From: JBBRMW01 sp038239365
GTDB lineage: Bacteria; Chloroflexota; Anaerolineae; Aggregatilineales; UBA2796
Length of the DNA stretch: 10,455 nucleotides
Assembly: GCA_038239365.1 (NCBI GenBank)
Contig: JBBSEU010000216.1
Location: forward strand, 1 to 10,455
Reading direction: 5' to 3'
The position numbers were made by a program, and so were the translations under genes. Below the pieces are notes generated by a model. The model had not been told where the DNA came from and did no database searches. It saw nothing but the letters and a program-made list of their open reading frames with translations. Below are positions 7,263-10,455 of the stretch, in pieces; within the stretch, counting starts at the first letter, position 1; each line of letters starts with the position of its first letter.

Positions 7263-7535
7263 TCATCTTTTGCTCAATAAAAAATTCACATCTTTTAGGC
7301 TTGCTCCACTGGAGCCTCGAATAACTAAATTTCCTGTCATACCACGATTTAATTCATCGATGTTTTGCCCATATGTAGAAATTGAAGTAACCTCAAACTC
7401 GAGTAAATGATTGTCGTTTTCCGAAAAGAGAATTTGCCCTACTTGTAATTCACTATAGGCCTGACCACGAACAAGAGTGAGTTCATCTGTTTGCGGAACA
7501 ACTTCCAAAAGTGAAAATGCCCTGTTATCTTCCAT
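7263..7535 (-). CDS. Small stand-alone beta-barrel protein resembling EF-Tu domain 2
   Basis: This 90-residue protein has no signal peptide or membrane segment. Its pattern of alternating strands, LVRGQA-x-SELQVGQIL early on and then FEVTSISTYGQNIDEL, RGMTGNLVIRG and a final short strand, resembles the second beta-barrel domain of translation GTPases such as EF-Tu, without any GTPase domain. The resemblance is by eye only, and I cannot give a function. The start is well supported: GGGAGG (minus strand, 7540-7545) lies 4 bases before ATG 7533-7535. The gene is visibly AT-rich (about 40% GC by eye) compared with its GC-rich neighbours, and its codons follow that composition, which suggests acquisition by transfer. 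It converges on the central operon across the 7118-7213 hairpins and diverges from the epimerase gene. Small proteins of this kind could be immunity or regulatory partners, but nothing beside it shows a cognate partner. Confidence 0.75.
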   Translation of the reverse strand: MEDNRAFSLLEVVPQTDELTLVRGQAYSELQVGQILFSENDNHLLEFEVTSISTYGQNIDELNRGMTGNLVIRGSSGASLKDVNFLLSKR

Positions 7536-7583
7536 CTAACCTCCCGATACAAATGCAGTAATTTTTGTTTTGCTCGATGTTTT

Positions 7584-7602
7584 AATGAGCCGAGAACTCA
7601 TT
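7584..7602. repeat. Short inverted repeat just upstream of the epimerase promoter
   Basis: AATGAG (7584-7589) and CTCATT (7597-7602) form a perfect 6-bp inverted repeat with a 7-base centre, ending 5 bases before the -35 box at 7608. A second, 5-bp pair (ATCGC 7613-7617, GCGAT 7628-7632) lies within the promoter. Either could be an operator; short repeats like these also arise by chance. Confidence 0.3.
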
Positions 7603-7607
7603 TCGAC

Positions 7608-7635
7608 TTGACATCGCTTAGATCCGTGCGATAAA
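7608..7635 (+). promoter_or_regulatory. Sigma-A-type promoter for the NAD-dependent epimerase gene
   Basis: A perfect TTGACA (7608-7613) is followed after 16 bases by GATAAA (7630-7635, four of six matches to TATAAT). Transcription would start near 7642, leaving a leader of about 85 bases before ATG 7728. This is the best consensus -35 box in the window. The rest of the 192-base gap between the small barrel gene and the epimerase holds no other gene that I can support. Confidence 0.5.
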
Positions 7636-7727
7636 CGAGGTTAACCTGTTGGTGATCATACGCGAAAATAAAAAAAGGGCGCATTGGGTTCATGTCCGCA
7701 TAGACTCCACGAAAGCCAGGCGATCCC

Positions 7728-8639
7728 ATGAATAACCTCATCGCCGTGACGGGGCTTACCGGGTATGTCGGGCGTTTTGTCGCGGCAGAATTGGGACAGC
7801 ACGGCGTCGCGCTGCGCGGACTCGCCCGCCCCGGCTCAGATCGCGGTGGGTTTAGTGCGCCGATTGACTGGATAATGGGCGATTTGCGTTCACCGGAAGC
7901 GATTACCCAACTGGTCAGAGGCGCGGACGTGGTCATTCATCTGGCCTATGAGCATGTGCCGGGGCAATACCGGGGCGGCGAGGGTGATGATCTGTCGGCG
8001 TGGTTAGACGCCAATGTGAACGGTTCGCTGCGATTGCTGTTGGCCGCGCGCGATGCAGGCGTGAAACAGTTCGTGTTTTTGTCCAGTCGCGCCGTATTTT
8101 CCCGCACTGAGCCGGGTCGTGAACTGGACGAGTCGCACCCTGTTTCGCCGGATACGCATTACGGCGCGTACAAAGCCGCCGTCGAATCATTTTTGCGAAG
8201 TTTCGCCTATGTTGAAGGCATGAAAACCTATAGCGTTCGCGCAACAGGCGTCTATGGCCTGACATGGCCTGTACAGCGATCCAAGTGGTGGAACTTGCTT
8301 CAGGCGGTGCTGCATGATGAAGCAATCACTTCGACGCGCGGCGGTACAGAAGTGCATGGCCGCGATGTCGCCCGCGTGATCTGGGAACTGCTCACACGCT
8401 CCGATATGCCGACGGACGTGGTTCATTTGAGCGATTTGTACGTCACGCACCGCGACGTTGTTCAGTTGGCGCGGCAGTTCGCCGGACGGCCTGGCTCACT
8501 GCCCGATTTGCCCGAAAAGCCGCCTGAAAATCAACTAGTTTGTCGTCGCCTGGCTGAACTGGGTTTGAGTTTGGGCGGTATACCCTTACTGGAAAAGACC
8601 ATCGCTGAACTGGTCGATGCCGCGCAACGACTGGCGTAA
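7728..8639 (+). CDS. NAD(P)-dependent epimerase/dehydratase-like protein (extended SDR family)
   Basis: This 303-residue protein has the Rossmann fold and catalytic layout of extended short-chain dehydrogenases/reductases. The nucleotide-binding motif TGLTGYVG (8-15; glycines 9, 12 and 15) is at the N-terminus, D51 (MGDL) is the usual adenine-contacting position, and HLAY (71-74) follows the fourth strand. The active site is S119/S120 (FLSS) with Y145-x3-K149 (YGAYK). The C-terminal substrate-binding part (about 175-300) is less conserved and does not identify the sugar or other substrate. Length is normal for the family. ATG 7728 begins directly with the Rossmann strand, so the start is secure, although the ribosome site is weak (AGG, 9 bases upstream). 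Nucleotide-sugar epimerases feed envelope glycan synthesis, so a link to the GT-C protein upstream is possible, but the genes are separated by a terminator, a foreign-looking gene and a promoter. Confidence 0.9.
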   Translation: MNNLIAVTGLTGYVGRFVAAELGQHGVALRGLARPGSDRGGFSAPIDWIMGDLRSPEAITQLVRGADVVIHLAYEHVPGQYRGGEGDDLSAWLDANVNGSLRLLLAARDAGVKQFVFLSSRAVFSRTEPGRELDESHPVSPDTHYGAYKAAVESFLRSFAYVEGMKTYSVRATGVYGLTWPVQRSKWWNLLQAVLHDEAITSTRGGTEVHGRDVARVIWELLTRSDMPTDVVHLSDLYVTHRDVVQLARQFAGRPGSLPDLPEKPPENQLVCRRLAELGLSLGGIPLLEKTIAELVDAAQRLA

Positions 8640-8666
8640 GATTTCGCGCTATGATCGGCTCTCAGC

Positions 8667-8687
8667 TTGATTACGCTCAGTAATCGA
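8667..8687 (+). promoter_or_regulatory. Hairpin in the leader of the DinB-like gene
   Basis: GATTAC (8669-8674) and GTAATC (8680-8685) pair around the 5-base loop GCTCA, extended by a wobble and an A-T pair to 8667-8687. It ends 3 bases before the ribosome site AAGGGGA (8691-8697). A competing pairing, TGATCG (8652-8657) with CGATCA (8685-8690), is also possible. TATGAT at 8650-8655 could be a -10 box but has no good -35 partner. A regulatory role is speculative. Confidence 0.3.
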
Positions 8688-8702
8688 TCAAAGGGGACGA
8701 TC

Positions 8703-9293
8703 ATGCAAATTGATTTTACGCCCATCATCAACCAAACCGTCACCGCCCTTGAATTTTCCAAATCTTTCACGCTTGACGCTTTACGTGCCGCTGTCCACAC
8801 TTATTATGATCTAATTCTGAATCAGATTCAGGAATTCAATGACGCGCAACTGACCTTTGAACCGACTGATCCGAACGCCAAAGACGATGCCGCCAAAACC
8901 GCCGAAGAAGTTCACATGGGTTGGAGTCTGTCGCATCTGGTGCTGCATGTGACCGCTTCGTTTGAAGAAGGCGCATCCATCAGTTCGATTTTGGCACGGG
9001 GCATCCCCATCGAAGGGCGTTTTCGCTACGAACCCGATTGGCGCACCGTCACGACGCGCGCTCAGGTCATTGACCGGATCAGCGAAAGCCGCCGGATGAT
9101 CCTGGCCTTTCTGGATACGTGGCCGAATGAACCACACCTTGACGTGTATCGCATTTTCCCGGCGGGATCGCGCTTTGCCAATGTTCAGCACAACGCGCCT
9201 GCGGCCTTCTTGTTCGCTTTGCGCCATCTGGACGGGCATCTCGAACAGTTTCAGGAAGTGGCTCGGCAGGTACGCGCCGCAGCGTTAACTTAA
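8703..9293 (+). CDS. DinB/YfiT-like four-helix-bundle putative metalloenzyme
   Basis: This 196-residue protein looks like a member of the DinB/YfiT superfamily: mostly helical, with histidines spaced for a metal site. H78-x3-H82 (SHLVLH) sits at the end of the second helix, and H175-x3-H179 (RHLDGHLEQ) is the typical C-terminal pair; one of the first pair plus the last two would bind the metal. Superfamily members include bacillithiol and mycothiol transferases and DNA-damage-induced proteins of unknown role. I cannot assign a substrate. The start is ATG 8703, backed by AAGGGGA at 8691-8697 with a 5-base spacer; an in-frame TTG at 8667 lies inside a leader hairpin and is rejected. The gene follows the epimerase by 63 bases and may be co-transcribed with it by readthrough, since no terminator is visible between them. 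Confidence 0.82.
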   Translation: MQIDFTPIINQTVTALEFSKSFTLDALRAAVHTYYDLILNQIQEFNDAQLTFEPTDPNAKDDAAKTAEEVHMGWSLSHLVLHVTASFEEGASISSILARGIPIEGRFRYEPDWRTVTTRAQVIDRISESRRMILAFLDTWPNEPHLDVYRIFPAGSRFANVQHNAPAAFLFALRHLDGHLEQFQEVARQVRAAALT

Positions 9294-9294
9294 A

Positions 9295-9323
9295 TCGCCA
9301 TTTCGCCGCATGTTCCCTACAAT
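9295..9323 (+). promoter_or_regulatory. Candidate sigma-A-type promoter for the flavin disulfide reductase gene
   Basis: TACAAT (9318-9323, five of six to consensus) lies 17 bases after TCGCCA (9295-9300, four of six). It starts directly after the DinB-like stop codon and predicts a leader of about 34 bases. The same TACAAT -10 variant precedes the M23 peptidase gene on the other strand. Confidence 0.4.
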
Positions 9324-9363
9324 CGTATTGGACGATGATCAAAAATGGGGGCAAGCGGCAGCG

Positions 9364-10455
9364 ATGACCGAAAATTACGATCTGGTGGTGATTGGCGCAG
9401 GACCAGCGGGTGCAGTGGCGGCGCTGCGTGCCCGTGCCTTGGGCGCAACGGTGGCCGTGATCGAACGAACGCGAGTCGGCGGTACGTGTACCAACACGGG
9501 CTGCGTGCCGACTCGCGTGCTGGCTCACACGGCGCGGCTGATGCGCGATATTCGAGATGCTCACCACTATGGGATTCACGTCTCCGATCCGCAAATCGTC
9601 TGGAAAGAAACGTTGGCGCGCGTCAACGAAGTGATCGAACACGTTCACCGCGCCAAGCATCAGGATCGCAACATTCGTGAGGCGGGCGCGGAACTGATCA
9701 TCAGCAGTGCTGAATTTATCAACCCGCATGAGATCACGCTAAAGGAAGCCGGGCGCACGATCCACGCTGATAAAGTGATCTTGGCGTGCGGCGGCCACCC
9801 GGCACGGCTGCTGATCCCCGGCGCGGAATTGGCCTTGCTCCCGTCTGATCTGTACACGTTGGACACGCTGCCGCGCTCTGTCGTGATCATCGGGACAGGC
9901 GCGACGGGCGTTCAGATCACGACCGTGTTACAGACGATGGGCGTCCGACTAACGCTGCTCGAAGTAGCGCCGCGCCTTTCGCCCGGTGAAGACAAGGATA
10001 TTTCGAGTGTATTGGCCGAAGCATTCCGAGAGCAAGGGATCACGCTGCACATCGGGATCAGCGGCATTGAACGGATCGAAGCGCTGCCGGATGGGTCACG
10101 CCGCGTCACCTTCAAAGTTGGCGATCAGGCGCAAACGGTGGATGCTGAGGCCGTTATGATGTGCGTCGGCTGGCCGGGCAATGTCGATGGTTTGGGGTTG
10201 GAGCAGGCGGGCGTGCAACTTCGCAAGCGGTGGGTGCAGGTCGATAATGAGCTTCGCACGACTGCCGAGAACATCTATGCGGCGGGCGACATTACCGGGC
10301 GGATGATGCTCGTTCAGGCGGCCACTTACGAGGCGCAAATCGCCGCTGAAAACGCGGTCAGTGGCGCGCATTTACGTTCTCGGCATCTGATCGTGCCACA
10401 TGGCGGCTTCACCGATCCCGAAGTGGCAGGGGTCGGCCTGACCGAAGATGAAGCG
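9364..10455 (+). CDS. FAD-dependent pyridine nucleotide-disulfide oxidoreductase, dihydrolipoamide dehydrogenase/mercuric reductase-like (partial, C-terminus beyond window)
   Basis: I translated this frame by hand; 364 codons are present and it stays open at the right edge. It is a class I flavin disulfide reductase: FAD-binding GAGPAG (11-16), redox-active disulfide C42-x4-C47 in GGTCTNTGCVPTR, NAD(P)-binding GTGATG (177-182), and the second FAD motif YAAGDITG (305-312). The dimerisation domain begins at about 345 (GFTDPEVAGVGLT); the catalytic His-Glu pair from that domain would lie about 90-100 residues beyond the edge. The family reduces a disulfide or metal substrate with NAD(P)H; this sequence does not say which. 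Two usually conserved charged positions differ: the lysine after GCVPx is R51, and the glutamate after the NAD motif is Q184. I chose ATG 9364, which starts just before the first FAD strand; the ribosome site is weak, and an in-frame TTG at 9328 would add 12 residues. Two ATGs upstream (9335, 9345) are out of frame. Confidence 0.9.
   Translation, partial: MTENYDLVVIGAGPAGAVAALRARALGATVAVIERTRVGGTCTNTGCVPTRVLAHTARLMRDIRDAHHYGIHVSDPQIVWKETLARVNEVIEHVHRAKHQDRNIREAGAELIISSAEFINPHEITLKEAGRTIHADKVILACGGHPARLLIPGAELALLPSDLYTLDTLPRSVVIIGTGATGVQITTVLQTMGVRLTLLEVAPRLSPGEDKDISSVLAEAFREQGITLHIGISGIERIEALPDGSRRVTFKVGDQAQTVDAEAVMMCVGWPGNVDGLGLEQAGVQLRKRWVQVDNELRTTAENIYAAGDITGRMMLVQAATYEAQIAAENAVSGAHLRSRHLIVPHGGFTDPEVAGVGLTEDEA

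Noticed and set aside
7192..7410. Plus-strand frame of 72 codons after the terminator
   Set aside because: It starts within the terminator stem and runs antisense to the small barrel gene, which has a strong ribosome site.
8667..8702. TTG start adding 12 residues to the DinB-like protein
   Set aside because: It sits in a leader hairpin, whereas ATG 8703 has a strong AAGGGGA site at a good distance.
9079..9729. Minus-strand open frame of 216 codons
   Set aside because: Covers the ends of both the DinB-like and flavoprotein genes in antisense and has no family features.
1..10455. tRNA, rRNA, CRISPR arrays, transposases or phage genes
   Set aside because: Looked for on both strands; no cloverleaf, spaced direct repeats or transposase-like protein was seen by eye.

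Overview
The window looks like chromosomal DNA of a GC-rich bacterium, most likely a member of the Chloroflexota (Anaerolineae-like). The main reason is a giant GT-C membrane protein of the TIGR03663 type, a sporadic family shared mainly by Chloroflexota and archaea. The SbcD-like and DinB-like proteins also fit that group. This placement is an inference from gene content, not from a marker gene.

Left part (1-1537, minus strand): a secreted or lipid-face M23 (LytM) metallopeptidase gene, then 11 bases later the first 210 codons of an SbcD/Mre11-type nuclease gene that runs off the left edge. They read as a two-gene transcription unit with a candidate promoter at 1559-1585. A divergent intergenic region (1538-1723) separates them from the central unit.

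Central part (1724-7213, plus strand): a compact operon of an ECF sigma factor, its membrane-anchored zinc-binding anti-sigma factor (3 bases apart), and a 1409-residue GT-C type membrane protein (23 bases further). The big protein carries about 20 membrane segments, a long acidic linker, a soluble domain and a C-terminal NHL beta-propeller of about six blades. A perfect 15-bp hairpin overlaps its stop codon, and a clear intrinsic terminator follows. A sensor/regulator pair next to an envelope glycosyltransferase-like protein suggests regulated cell-surface glycosylation, and this is the most interesting system in the window.

Middle island (about 7206-7620): clearly AT-rich, holding one small minus-strand gene for a stand-alone beta-barrel protein that resembles domain 2 of EF-Tu. 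Its composition differs from both sides, which suggests acquisition by transfer.

Right part (7728-10455, plus strand): an extended-SDR NAD-dependent epimerase/dehydratase-like protein, a DinB/YfiT-like four-helix metal-binding protein, and a flavin disulfide reductase (364 codons present, C-terminal end cut off by the window edge). Each has its own plausible promoter or ribosome binding site, so they may be separately transcribed housekeeping or accessory genes. I found no RNA genes, CRISPR arrays, insertion sequences or phage genes, and no gene-free stretch longer than about 190 bases.
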